Assembly: GCF_022346995.1 (NCBI RefSeq)
Contig: NZ_JAKRNM010000001.1
Span: 1,984,001 to 2,048,000 of the forward strand
Direction: 5' to 3'
Length of the DNA: 64,000 nt
Source: Paenibacillus sp. ACRRY
GTDB lineage: Bacteria > Bacillota > Bacilli > Paenibacillales > Paenibacillaceae
Made by a program: the position numbers and the translations under genes. The first letter of the stretch is position 1; the number at the start of each line of letters is the position of its first letter. Shown here piece by piece: positions 46,094 through 54,787 of this stretch. The notes beneath the pieces were generated by a model, which saw nothing but the letters and a program-made list of their open reading frames with translations, had not been told where the DNA came from and made no database searches.

Positions 46094-47050
46094 TTAGAAC
46101 AACGCCTGATCGTTCACCTTTCTTGAGATCCGGTTCACAATAACCACGAGTATGAAAGCAACGACAGATTTGAACATTCCGACAGCAGCTCCGTATGAAA
46201 ACATGCTGTTCTGCAAGCCGTATTTGTAGGCATAAATATCGGTGACCTCCGAATACTCAAGTACAGTGTTGTTTTGCAGGAGATACTGCTGTTCAAAACC
46301 CGCATTCAGAATTCCGCCGACCGCAAGAATAGCCAATATGACAATGGTTGGACGTAAAGCTGGCAGAGTAATATGCCACATTTGCTTAAATCTGCTCGCC
46401 CCATCTACTCTCGCAGCTTCATAAAGTTCAGGGTTAATGGAGGAAATGGCCGCAAGATACATAATTGCACTGAAGCCCATCTCTTTCCACATGTTTGATA
46501 AGGCGATAATCCACCAAAACAAGGGTCCATTTTGCAGGAAAGCGATCGGATCATCCACAATACCCAGCAGCACCAGAATATTATTGAGCATACCGTCTGA
46601 AGCCAGGAGCGTAATGACAATATTGGCCGCAATAACCCACGAGATGAAGTGGGGCAAATATGATACCGTCTGTACAAAGCGTTTGAAAAATCCCTGCCTG
46701 GCTTCATTCAGGACAAGCGCAAGGATGATTGGCGCAGGAAACCCAAACAACAGTGTGAGCAAGCTCGTTGCGAGTGTATTGCGCATAACCCGATAGAAAT
46801 CACCTGTGGTGAAGAAATATTCAAACCACTGGAAGCCTACAAACTCTGCATGGAAAAACTGCCTAAAAAAGGACTCCCCTCCCGGCTGATAATTCGTAAA
46901 TGCCATATACAGTCCGAACATGGGACCATAGGAAAACAGCAAGGTTACAACGAAGGCAGGCAGCATAAGCACGAATAACCATTTTTGTTCTTTTAGTCTG
47001 CTGATCAGATTATTGCTCCTGACTGTTTTGATAGCGCTTACCTTATGCAT
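46094..47050 (-). CDS. Carbohydrate ABC transporter permease, LplB type (module C)
   Basis: A 318-residue permease, first gene of the importer operon. It has about six helices, EAA loop YEAARVDGASRFKQMW and the typical C-terminus RKVNDQALF. A strong AGGGGAGGG site precedes ATG 47050. A cre-like site sits within its first codons (47028-47043) and another upstream (47127-47142), and the divergent kinase gene begins at 47274. Confidence 0.88.
   Translation of the reverse strand: MHKVSAIKTVRSNNLISRLKEQKWLFVLMLPAFVVTLLFSYGPMFGLYMAFTNYQPGGESFFRQFFHAEFVGFQWFEYFFTTGDFYRVMRNTLATSLLTLLFGFPAPIILALVLNEARQGFFKRFVQTVSYLPHFISWVIAANIVITLLASDGMLNNILVLLGIVDDPIAFLQNGPLFWWIIALSNMWKEMGFSAIMYLAAISSINPELYEAARVDGASRFKQMWHITLPALRPTIVILAILAVGGILNAGFEQQYLLQNNTVLEYSEVTDIYAYKYGLQNSMFSYGAAVGMFKSVVAFILVVIVNRISRKVNDQALF
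47028..47043 (+). promoter_or_regulatory. cre-like site inside the start of the LplB-type gene
   Basis: TTGATAGCGCTTACCT matches the cre consensus at 15 of 16 positions. It covers codons 3-8 of the permease gene. CcpA bound here would act as a roadblock to elongation. It shares TTTTGATAGCGCTT with the site at 47127. Confidence 0.45.
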
Positions 47051-47126
47051 CAGATGCCCTCCCCTTTCTTTATACCATCATGATTGGCCTGATTCAGATT
47101 CAGCTGATTACCTTTTTATCTTAATT

Positions 47127-47142
47127 TTGATAGCGCTTGCTT
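47127..47142 (+). promoter_or_regulatory. cre-like site upstream of the LplB-type gene
   Basis: TTGATAGCGCTTGCTT matches the cre consensus at 14 of 16 positions. It lies 77 bases upstream of the permease start and 132 bases upstream of the divergent kinase start, so it could influence both. Confidence 0.45.
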
Positions 47143-47273
47143 TCCATACTTCAATTCTCCGATAAATGCCGTTTTTTAAAGATGTTTTTGGTGAAAAGCG
47201 TTATTGGATTTCCATATTTGGTCTGCTATGATGAACTCTATGTAATCACTTTCAATTGAGAGAGGGCTGCTCG

Positions 47274-49031
47274 ATGCGTCCATTTTACAGAAAATACATT
47301 TACATGCCTTTTGTTGATTTAAGCTTCAGATCCAAACTCTTTCTTGTATTTGTCCTGGTCACCATTATCCCGATGATGCTGCTGGTTTATTTCTCGTTCG
47401 AACTTACCAAATCCAAGCTGACGGAACAGCTGTACATCAACATGATGAATTCAACCGCCCAGATCACCAAAAACCTGGAGAATAAACTCGATAGCTATGA
47501 ACATATTTCAGCCTCCATTTATCTGGATAATCGACTTGCCAATTACCTGACGACAGAGTATCAGGATGATCCTTCCTATCTGGATGTTTATAATTACATT
47601 GGCAATCGCATCGATACCATTATGGCTGCCTACCCTGATTTTGATAGCGCATTCATATATTCGGACAATCCGTCTCTGCCTAAGGATAATTACTACATCA
47701 AGCCGATTACACCCGAAGTTGATGAGACCGAGCTGGTCCAGAAGCTGAAACAGTCGTATGGTAATATCATTCACCTCTCCTCCCCGCAAACCGCAGATGG
47801 ACCTGCCATGTTTACCCTTGCGAGACTGCTGAATAATAATAGCAATCAATATCCGTATGGGATGCTGGTATTCCAAATTTCCGAGTCTGTTATCTATTCG
47901 TTAATGGAGAAGGAAGCCGGAGGCAAAGACATTTTTATCATGAATGACCAAGGCGTTATTCTATCTTCTGCGGACAAAAAATTAATCAATACCCGGTTGC
48001 CGGAGCTGCTTGACGAGCAGTTTGATGACTCTCTTTCCGGCAGATTCGACACGACCTATCAGGGCGTCAAAGCACTCGCCGTCTATAACACGCTCAAAAA
48101 TGGCTGGAAGACCGTCTCCATCTTCCCTTATGAAAGTATTATTAAAGATGCCAAATCACTGTCGCAGCTTATGATTAAAGTGTCACTTGCCTTTATAGGT
48201 GTGGCTCTGCTGCTCATTTATATTACGGCTTCACTGTTTAGCAAACGCATCCGTACTTTAATTCGTATGATTCGCCGGATTGAACGCGGAGACTTCTCTC
48301 CAACACATGAGGAACAATTGGGCAGTGATGAGATTGGACAGCTTCACTTCGCATTCCAGCAGATGACGATCCGATTGAGAAGTCTCATCACCGAGGTATA
48401 TCAAAAAGAACTGCAGAGCAAGGAAGCGGAGCTCGATCTTTTGCAGGCCCAGATCAACCCTCATTTTCTGTATAACACACTGGGCTCGATCTCTTCTCTC
48501 GCGATTAAACATCAGGATCCGCAAATTCAGGAGATGGTATTAAATCTCGCCAAGTTTTATCGGATATCCCTGAACAAAGGAAAAAGTGTTCTGACCATTA
48601 ATGAGGAGTTGAAGCTAACCCAAAGCTACAACGCCATTCAGCTGATCCGATTCAAGGGGCAGTTGAATTTCATTTATACCATCGATCAAGCGATCTTACC
48701 CTACTCCACGGTTAAGCTTGCTCTCCAGCCATTTGTTGAAAATGCGATTATTCATGCTGTCTGGAATCAGGAAAGGCCGCTCAACATTCATATCAAGGGG
48801 GGCTTCGAAAATGACTCGATCATCCTCTCCGTCATGGATGACGGCATGGGCATGTCGCGTGAAACCCTTCTATCTCTACTTGAAGACAAACCAGGACGGG
48901 GGTATGGTATTTCCAACGTGGACCGGCGAATTAAATTGAAGTTCGGAGAGAATTACGGTGTCCACGTATACAGCAGATTGGGTGCGGGGACGACGGTGCA
49001 AATCATCCTTCCACAAAAAGCCCTTTTATAA
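47274..49031 (+). CDS. Sensor histidine kinase, YesM type (module C)
   Basis: A 585-residue sensor kinase divergent from the permease genes. A membrane helix at about 20-38, an extracellular sensor region, a second helix near 300-320 and HAMP are followed by QINPHFLYNTLGSISS (phospho-acceptor His), FVENAIIHAVW (N-box), MDDGMGM and GRGYGISNVDRRI (ATP lid). ATG 47274 follows AGAGAGGG by about eight bases. No regulator gene follows; the only unpaired one in the window is at 53149-54690 on the other strand, likely its partner. Confidence 0.9.
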   Translation: MRPFYRKYIYMPFVDLSFRSKLFLVFVLVTIIPMMLLVYFSFELTKSKLTEQLYINMMNSTAQITKNLENKLDSYEHISASIYLDNRLANYLTTEYQDDPSYLDVYNYIGNRIDTIMAAYPDFDSAFIYSDNPSLPKDNYYIKPITPEVDETELVQKLKQSYGNIIHLSSPQTADGPAMFTLARLLNNNSNQYPYGMLVFQISESVIYSLMEKEAGGKDIFIMNDQGVILSSADKKLINTRLPELLDEQFDDSLSGRFDTTYQGVKALAVYNTLKNGWKTVSIFPYESIIKDAKSLSQLMIKVSLAFIGVALLLIYITASLFSKRIRTLIRMIRRIERGDFSPTHEEQLGSDEIGQLHFAFQQMTIRLRSLITEVYQKELQSKEAELDLLQAQINPHFLYNTLGSISSLAIKHQDPQIQEMVLNLAKFYRISLNKGKSVLTINEELKLTQSYNAIQLIRFKGQLNFIYTIDQAILPYSTVKLALQPFVENAIIHAVWNQERPLNIHIKGGFENDSIILSVMDDGMGMSRETLLSLLEDKPGRGYGISNVDRRIKLKFGENYGVHVYSRLGAGTTVQIILPQKALL

Positions 49032-49071
49032 CAGTCATGAATGCCATCGTTCTATACAAAAATACAGAAAT

Positions 49072-49097
49072 AGGGCTGCGGAGTAATCCGCAGCCCT
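49072..49097. terminator. Bidirectional terminator
   Basis: AGGGCTGCGGA and TCCGCAGCCCT form a perfect 11-bp stem with a four-base loop. T-rich sequence follows on the minus strand (ATTTCTGTATTTTTG) and a shorter one on the plus strand. It separates the convergent kinase and glycosidase genes. Confidence 0.8.
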
Positions 49098-49104
49098 TGA
49101 CGTT

Positions 49105-52100
49105 TTACTTCAGAATCAAATTGTAGATGACCTGTGCCGCTTCTGCCCGGGATGCGATCCCTTGGGGCTCAAACGTTCCATGTCTGTTTCCTTGAATCAG
49201 GCCCCGATAGGCGGCTTCGGTTACTGATGCAGCTGCCCATGGTGAAACCAGATGCATATCGCTGAATATTGTAACGTTGGAATCAACAGGCTCCTGAGCC
49301 TTTCCCAATGAATAACCCTTTATCAGCATGACTGCCATTTTCTCACGAGTAATCGGCAGATCTGGTTCGAAGGCATCCCGACTTTTGCCGCTTACAATCC
49401 CGGCCCTATACGCGATGGAGATCGGCGCAGCATACCAGCGATCCGCCGCTACATCGCGAAACTTCATTTCCCCGGCTGTGGTCAGTCCCAGAGAATGTAC
49501 GAGCATTGAAGTGAACTCGGCCCTTGTAACCTCACGCCCTGGTTCAAACAAGCTCCCGTGTGTACCCTGGACAATCAGCTTGGCCGTCAACTCTTGAATA
49601 ACAGGGCTCGCCCAGTGGTAAGCAGGGACATCTGTGAAGGAGCGCTCCAGCTCCAATACAGCGTATGTGCCGAATGGACTGATTTCCCCTGTCAATACAT
49701 TCACTGCATATTCACCTCGGACAAATTCAAGCTTACCTTTATCTCCAATGACATACATGCCACCTTTAGAAGAATTGAAACCTTCGACCGCATGCAGACT
49801 CAAAACGACGGGCTTATCAAACTTGGAGAGTGTTTCGTTTGATCCCGATTTGCTCTGAATAGATATACTGAATTCGTAGATTTCACTCTTCAATGAAACC
49901 TTGGCTTGCGTCATGTCCTGTGCTGCGGCAATGATCTCGTTACCTTCACTGCCAAGTGGAACCATCTTGAGAGAGACGATGCTGCCTTCCCGCTGCTGTT
50001 CTGGCAACTTATTCATAAGCTGCTGAAGCACCTCTGCAGGAATTTGGAGGCTTAGCTTGCCCGATTTCACTACCAGTGCGTAGTTTCCAAGCTGCTTGAC
50101 AACAGCTGAGGATAACTGCACTTCCTGCGTGTCAGCCTTGATTTCCACTACGGCTTGACCTGACTCTTTGTTCGTTTCCAGCATATCTGCTGTGATGGAC
50201 AGGGTTGTAGTCACACTTTCTTGACCCCCGTTGTTCTCAGTCATGCTGCTGCCATGATTATTGTCAGTACTCCCTGAGTTTCCTGGCACTCCAGGATTCC
50301 CCGGGTTGCTCGGGGTGCTCGGGTCGCCCGGATTCCCGGGAGTACCCTTCATTTCCGTCAATTTCACCAGTCTTGATTCAGCTGCTTCCAGCGTAACCGA
50401 CCATGAACCCGATACGGACGAAACTTCGCCTGTCCAGAGGTCTTTGAGCGAATACGTTTGGGCAGCATTCAACCCTGCGCGTTCCAAGTCAATCGTCCGC
50501 TCAGCAGGACTGGTCGCACTGTAGTTAAATAGGGCAAGGTAATAATCATCCCCGTCCTTCAACACAAATGTATCTGCAGCATTCGCGTTGGTGTTGCCTT
50601 CAAGAGGCCTGAATACTTTCCCTTTCCTCGCAACATCTAGAACATCCGTATTGTTGTACAGTGCAGTCATGTACTCCTGAGCCTTGGGATCATTCACATC
50701 ATCGGAAGCCATCATGACCGTTCCCGTAATGACACCCGAGTTCACCCGGCTGCGGGCTTCGGTCAGACTTGATGCTTTGGCCAGTACCAGATGGTCAGGG
50801 TCGGTATAGGAATATATGGTTCCATTTTGCCAGAAGCCGTAGGTCAGCGAATTTAACATGTATTCTGTCTCGTTAATGCTGCCGTACGAATCGCATGAGA
50901 TCCGTCTGCTGTGCGCATATTGGCTTGGAAAGATCGGTGCAATGGATGCACTGATGAACATTTTTCCGTCCAACCGTTCCTCGACATAACGCATGCCTTG
51001 ATTATAGGCCTGAATGCCTGTGGATATTTCTTCATCGTAATGTTCGCCTTCCAGAGAACCGTGAGTCAGAAAATCCAGTTTGATGTAGGTGAAACCAAGA
51101 TTCTTGAACTTATCCAGAAAATAATTCATCCGCATTTTGGCTCCTGGATGTGTCACATCCAGTGGATAAGCCCCGTCCAGGGTAGGCAGCGGTTTACCGG
51201 TAGAGTCCTTAAGCACGATATCACCATACGTATATTGGTTGTTGGTGCCTTCCACCATCTGATTCATATTGTTTCCCCAATACACAAATGGTGCCCAATA
51301 GATACCCGCATGCTGACCGTTGCCCTTTATAACGGATACAGCCTGTGCAAGTTCTTCATCACTCAGGTTATCCCAGTAGGAATCCATGTTGATAAATACA
51401 TTGCCATCGTTGTTAAAGTTCTCTAAGTTGTTCTTAAAATAGTTGGAGACATCCACAACGTTCTGATAAGACAGTGTGCTGCCATACGCTCCCCAGCTAT
51501 TCCAGCCAAAGGGAACGCCTTGCGGAAGTTCCGAATTTAATTCCAGTGGTGGCGTGATCACTGCATTCGCCTTACCGTATTCTTCAAGACCTGTCCGGTA
51601 ATCACTGAACCCTCCCACCATAATCAAAGGCGAGGACAGTTCCGTTCCCGTCAGACTACCATGGGGCTGGGTATCTCGTGTCACATCCGTGGCAGCTCCG
51701 CCATATACGGAGAATTCATGAATTCGGTTGGCAGATCCTTGCCAATCAATACCTGTTTTCCAAGTATCATGTGTTACCGAACCAATCACCAAACCGTTAC
51801 GTGTTGCGTTATTGAAGATGGCCGTCATTTCATAACTTGTATCTGTCCGGTTCATCGTTTGAGATTTATACCGAATCCAGGCATCGTTGTCAAAAGGCAC
51901 GGTGAGTACACGATTGTCCGAGCTATCACCGATGTCCACTCCACCTGCATTGGAGACGGTAATTGGAGCCATGTAATTCGTCTGAATCTCCGTGTCTCCC
52001 ATGGCATTCAATTGGGTCAGGAAATACGTCTTGTTTTCATAGAAACGATAAACCTGCTTCAACGTCGGTTTGCCAGCGGATGTGTGGACAAATGAAAGCT

Positions 52101-52893
52101 CGATTCCCTTGCCGAATCCGTCTTCCAATTCCAGTGGTGCGCCAGCAGTAGTATGGTTTTCATAATCTTTACTCTGCACGAGAGACTCATCACCGAGTTT
52201 AATGCTGCTGTATACGCCCCGTACCTTCTGCCCGTCAGTCCAGCTGTAACCAACCAATCCAGACTGTGTATTGTAAGTTACCTCATAATGTTCATTTGCC
52301 ACAAGAAAACCGTACGTATAATCCGTCACGGAGATCGTTCCATATTGATGTGTATCCCCTGGTGTGCCCAGGTCTTCTTCTTCACCGGGATTCCCGGGCT
52401 CTGTCTCATTATCATCCAGTCCGGCAATGACAATTTTGTCGATATCAGGTGAATACCAATTGTTGTCATCGATCAGAATCGTGTTACTCCCTGCGTTCAA
52501 GGGCAGCGTAACATCATATGTGCCTACCGTATCCCAATCCGCAGTCTTCGGTGGTTCTTCGAATTGTTTTGCCCCGCCGTTGGCACTTATGTTAAATGGC
52601 CGTGGATCACCCGAAATGTAATAAACAACAACTTTATAGTTTCCAAACTCGTTTACGGTCACATTATTGAATTGCAGCGAACTGCCTTGGTACATGCCTC
52701 CGACCTTCTTGCCCCCCGATGCAGACGGGCTATCCGATACACTCGCATTTCCACTCAGCGTATTCCCATCCGCTTCGGCTTCATAGCTGTTAGGATCACT
52801 GGCACTTACCATGGCTTCTGTTGGACTGATACCTGTAACAAGACAGAAGATCAAAAGGATTATAAAGGATTTTTGCAGGACTCGTTCTAACAT
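49105..52893 (-). CDS. S-layer-anchored multidomain alpha-galactosidase-like enzyme (clan GH-D)
   Basis: A 1262-residue secreted enzyme. In order: a signal peptide (1-32); a CBM6/35-like carbohydrate-binding module (about 34-155, YEAEADGNTLSG to IDKIVIAG); a linker; a beta-sandwich domain; a TIM barrel (about 455-770, starting GWNSWGAYGSTL) with candidate nucleophile Asp in YIKLDFLTHG (about 606) and acid/base Asp in RISCDSYG (about 668); a beta domain; a Gly-Asn-Pro linker (about 850-880); an unassigned domain (about 905-1070); three SLH domains (1078-1262) for cell-wall attachment. The barrel resembles GH27/GH36 alpha-galactosidases, but the nucleophile context differs from the usual KYDNC/KWDxN, so activity is uncertain. 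GGAGGGATGTT precedes the ATG. A paralogue lies at 57236-59290. Confidence 0.82.
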   Translation of the reverse strand: MLERVLQKSFIILLIFCLVTGISPTEAMVSASDPNSYEAEADGNTLSGNASVSDSPSASGGKKVGGMYQGSSLQFNNVTVNEFGNYKVVVYYISGDPRPFNISANGGAKQFEEPPKTADWDTVGTYDVTLPLNAGSNTILIDDNNWYSPDIDKIVIAGLDDNETEPGNPGEEEDLGTPGDTHQYGTISVTDYTYGFLVANEHYEVTYNTQSGLVGYSWTDGQKVRGVYSSIKLGDESLVQSKDYENHTTAGAPLELEDGFGKGIELSFVHTSAGKPTLKQVYRFYENKTYFLTQLNAMGDTEIQTNYMAPITVSNAGGVDIGDSSDNRVLTVPFDNDAWIRYKSQTMNRTDTSYEMTAIFNNATRNGLVIGSVTHDTWKTGIDWQGSANRIHEFSVYGGAATDVTRDTQPHGSLTGTELSSPLIMVGGFSDYRTGLEEYGKANAVITPPLELNSELPQGVPFGWNSWGAYGSTLSYQNVVDVSNYFKNNLENFNNDGNVFINMDSYWDNLSDEELAQAVSVIKGNGQHAGIYWAPFVYWGNNMNQMVEGTNNQYTYGDIVLKDSTGKPLPTLDGAYPLDVTHPGAKMRMNYFLDKFKNLGFTYIKLDFLTHGSLEGEHYDEEISTGIQAYNQGMRYVEERLDGKMFISASIAPIFPSQYAHSRRISCDSYGSINETEYMLNSLTYGFWQNGTIYSYTDPDHLVLAKASSLTEARSRVNSGVITGTVMMASDDVNDPKAQEYMTALYNNTDVLDVARKGKVFRPLEGNTNANAADTFVLKDGDDYYLALFNYSATSPAERTIDLERAGLNAAQTYSLKDLWTGEVSSVSGSWSVTLEAAESRLVKLTEMKGTPGNPGDPSTPSNPGNPGVPGNSGSTDNNHGSSMTENNGGQESVTTTLSITADMLETNKESGQAVVEIKADTQEVQLSSAVVKQLGNYALVVKSGKLSLQIPAEVLQQLMNKLPEQQREGSIVSLKMVPLGSEGNEIIAAAQDMTQAKVSLKSEIYEFSISIQSKSGSNETLSKFDKPVVLSLHAVEGFNSSKGGMYVIGDKGKLEFVRGEYAVNVLTGEISPFGTYAVLELERSFTDVPAYHWASPVIQELTAKLIVQGTHGSLFEPGREVTRAEFTSMLVHSLGLTTAGEMKFRDVAADRWYAAPISIAYRAGIVSGKSRDAFEPDLPITREKMAVMLIKGYSLGKAQEPVDSNVTIFSDMHLVSPWAAASVTEAAYRGLIQGNRHGTFEPQGIASRAEAAQVIYNLILK
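50261..50345 (-). repeat. Gly-Asn-Pro repeat linker coding region
   Basis: These bases encode short repeats of the type GNPGxP (such as SNPGNPGVPGNSG) linking the catalytic part and the unassigned domain. It gives an extended, flexible spacer. The DNA is tandem-repetitive and GC-rich, so length may vary between strains. Confidence 0.6.
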
Positions 52894-52964
52894 AACATCC
52901 CTCCAACTTCATCAAGTAGGCTAACGTTAGATTTACATGGATGGAAAAACTATGAATCACGTTT

Positions 52965-52980
52965 CTGTAATCGCTTTCAA
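52965..52980 (-). promoter_or_regulatory. cre-like site upstream of the S-layer-anchored enzyme
   Basis: TTGAAAGCGATTACAG on the minus strand matches the cre consensus at 15 of 16 positions (last base differs). It lies 72 bases upstream of the start codon, in the 255-base gap after the regulator gene. Confidence 0.55.
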
Positions 52981-53148
52981 TTTATGATTTAGTTTCTCAT
53001 CCTCCTTTGTGCTTCCAGTGTAATAAGGGCTGGTTATTCGTTACATGCCTAATTGTAAAAAGAGCGACAGGAATGATCCATATCGCAATGTTACGATTCA
53101 TATTTGAATTTCTCTCTTTTGCAAAAACAATCCGATGATTTCAAATGT

Positions 53149-54690
53149 TCAGATCGTTTTCCTGTATTCATTCGGTGTAACTCCTTCATTTTTAAGAAAA
53201 AGGGATATGAAGTAGGACGTGCTCTCGTAACCTACTCTCTGAGCAATATCATGAACCTTGAGCGAGCCATCCGCCAGCATCTCCCTTGCTTTGCCAAGCC
53301 GGATACGCGTCAAATAATCATGAATGGTCATGCCTGTCTTATCCTTGAAAATGGACCTCAAATAGTTCGGCGACAGATAAACCTGCTCAGACAGGCTGTT
53401 AATCGTAACAGGATGATTGTAATTTTGATCAATGAGGGTTCGCACCTTATGAATCAGTTTTTCATTTTTGTCCATAAATCGCTCACCCAGCAGATTCACG
53501 GCATGACCTGCCGTATCCAGAATCAAGCCCTCTATCTCATGCAACGTCGATGCATTATAAATGGAGTGGTATAGCTCGGCTCGTTGAACCCCCTTCGAAA
53601 AGGGCTCCTGCACCTGTTCCAGCAATTCATCGACGAGATCGATAAACCAGTCACATATCATCTTCTTCTTGATTCGCATGGCAGCCAGGGCTTCAATATA
53701 TTGATGCAGCTTCTGTGCCGCCCACTCAAAATCCAGTTGATGTATGGCCTCAAACCATTCCTTCTTCTCAAAAGGCGGCATATGCTCGCTGTACAATTGA
53801 TTCGATACGGCTTCTGCATGGATCATCGTTCCGGTTCCTTCGTAGAAACGTTCGTTCAATATCACACGCATTTGCTCATATGAGCCGTGGAGACTAGACA
53901 ATTCGGCAGCTTCGGCGCCTACCGCTGCAGTCACCGTAAAATCGAGTGCACTTCGCATTGCCACTGCCAAGTCCTCCCAGGCGTAATGCCCTGGCTGTTG
54001 GTCTGCTTCCATAAATAGTCCTGTCTCGCCTTCCTTGTAATCAACAAAGGTAGCTCTCAGATTCTTCGCCTGGAAATAGTAATTCAGATAAGCCACCAGC
54101 CGGGTGGTGCATTCTTCCAGACTCTGCTGCTCTTCTTCTGCTTCAATGGGATCGATGCTGAACAAGGCCAAGGCATACCGTGATGTCACGGGCAGACGGG
54201 TCAACCTGCTATAATCGGATGCCAGCTCCGCAGCACGAGTCGTGTCTTTTTCATAGGACAGTTCCTTTAGAATCGTAGCTTTAGCAGCCTCTGTGGAACG
54301 TTTCTTGATTGCAACTTCTTCACAGCGCTGTTTCACTTTCGAAATAACGCTTTCAATTTCATTCAAATCAAGCGGTTTAAGCAAATATCCGACCGCTCCG
54401 ACATGAAGCGCCGATTTCACATAATGGAATTCATCATGTCCCGTCAGGAACATCACTTGAATGGAATCATACAACTCATGTATTTTTCGAGCCAGGTCAA
54501 TCCCGTTCATAATGGGCATCTGCACATCGGTAAGTACAATATCAGGCTGAAGGGCCTCGATTTTCTCCAAGGCCTCTCTGCCGTTGCTCGCCGTTCCAAT
54601 AATGTAGATCCCCATCTCTTCCCAGCGAATGTAATCCCTCATCATCCCAAGCCCGAGCTCTTCGTCGTCTACGAGAAAAATACTGTACAT
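53149..54690 (-). CDS. Response regulator with AraC-type DNA-binding domain, YesN type (module C)
   Basis: A 513-residue activator. The receiver domain carries VDDEE, phospho-acceptor Asp in LTDVQMPIMNG and Lys in YLLKPLDLNE. The last 100 residues are the AraC domain (YLSPNYLRSIFKDKTG and GYESTSYFISLFLKNEG). ATG 54690 has GGGAGGGG seven bases upstream. The gene stands between a GH95 gene and the S-layer-anchored enzyme gene, all on the minus strand. No kinase gene adjoins it; the kinase at 47274 is the probable partner. Confidence 0.9.
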   Translation of the reverse strand: MYSIFLVDDEELGLGMMRDYIRWEEMGIYIIGTASNGREALEKIEALQPDIVLTDVQMPIMNGIDLARKIHELYDSIQVMFLTGHDEFHYVKSALHVGAVGYLLKPLDLNEIESVISKVKQRCEEVAIKKRSTEAAKATILKELSYEKDTTRAAELASDYSRLTRLPVTSRYALALFSIDPIEAEEEQQSLEECTTRLVAYLNYYFQAKNLRATFVDYKEGETGLFMEADQQPGHYAWEDLAVAMRSALDFTVTAAVGAEAAELSSLHGSYEQMRVILNERFYEGTGTMIHAEAVSNQLYSEHMPPFEKKEWFEAIHQLDFEWAAQKLHQYIEALAAMRIKKKMICDWFIDLVDELLEQVQEPFSKGVQRAELYHSIYNASTLHEIEGLILDTAGHAVNLLGERFMDKNEKLIHKVRTLIDQNYNHPVTINSLSEQVYLSPNYLRSIFKDKTGMTIHDYLTRIRLGKAREMLADGSLKVHDIAQRVGYESTSYFISLFLKNEGVTPNEYRKTI

Positions 54691-54787
54691 TGAAGTCCCC
54701 TCCCTTGTTAAGCTGTCTCTGTCTCTATTATATGTTTTCTTCCCCATTCGACCAGATGGTTATGATTCAATTGCTTATTTGCATGAA

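Noticed and set aside
47240..47255. ATGTAATCACTTTCAA upstream of the module C kinase as a further cre site
   Set aside because: It matches 14 of 16, but the central CG is changed, which cre sites rarely tolerate.
50261..50345. Tandem repeats considered as a mobile or CRISPR-type repeat
   Set aside because: They are in frame and encode the Gly-Asn-Pro linker of the S-layer enzyme; there are no spacers or cas genes.
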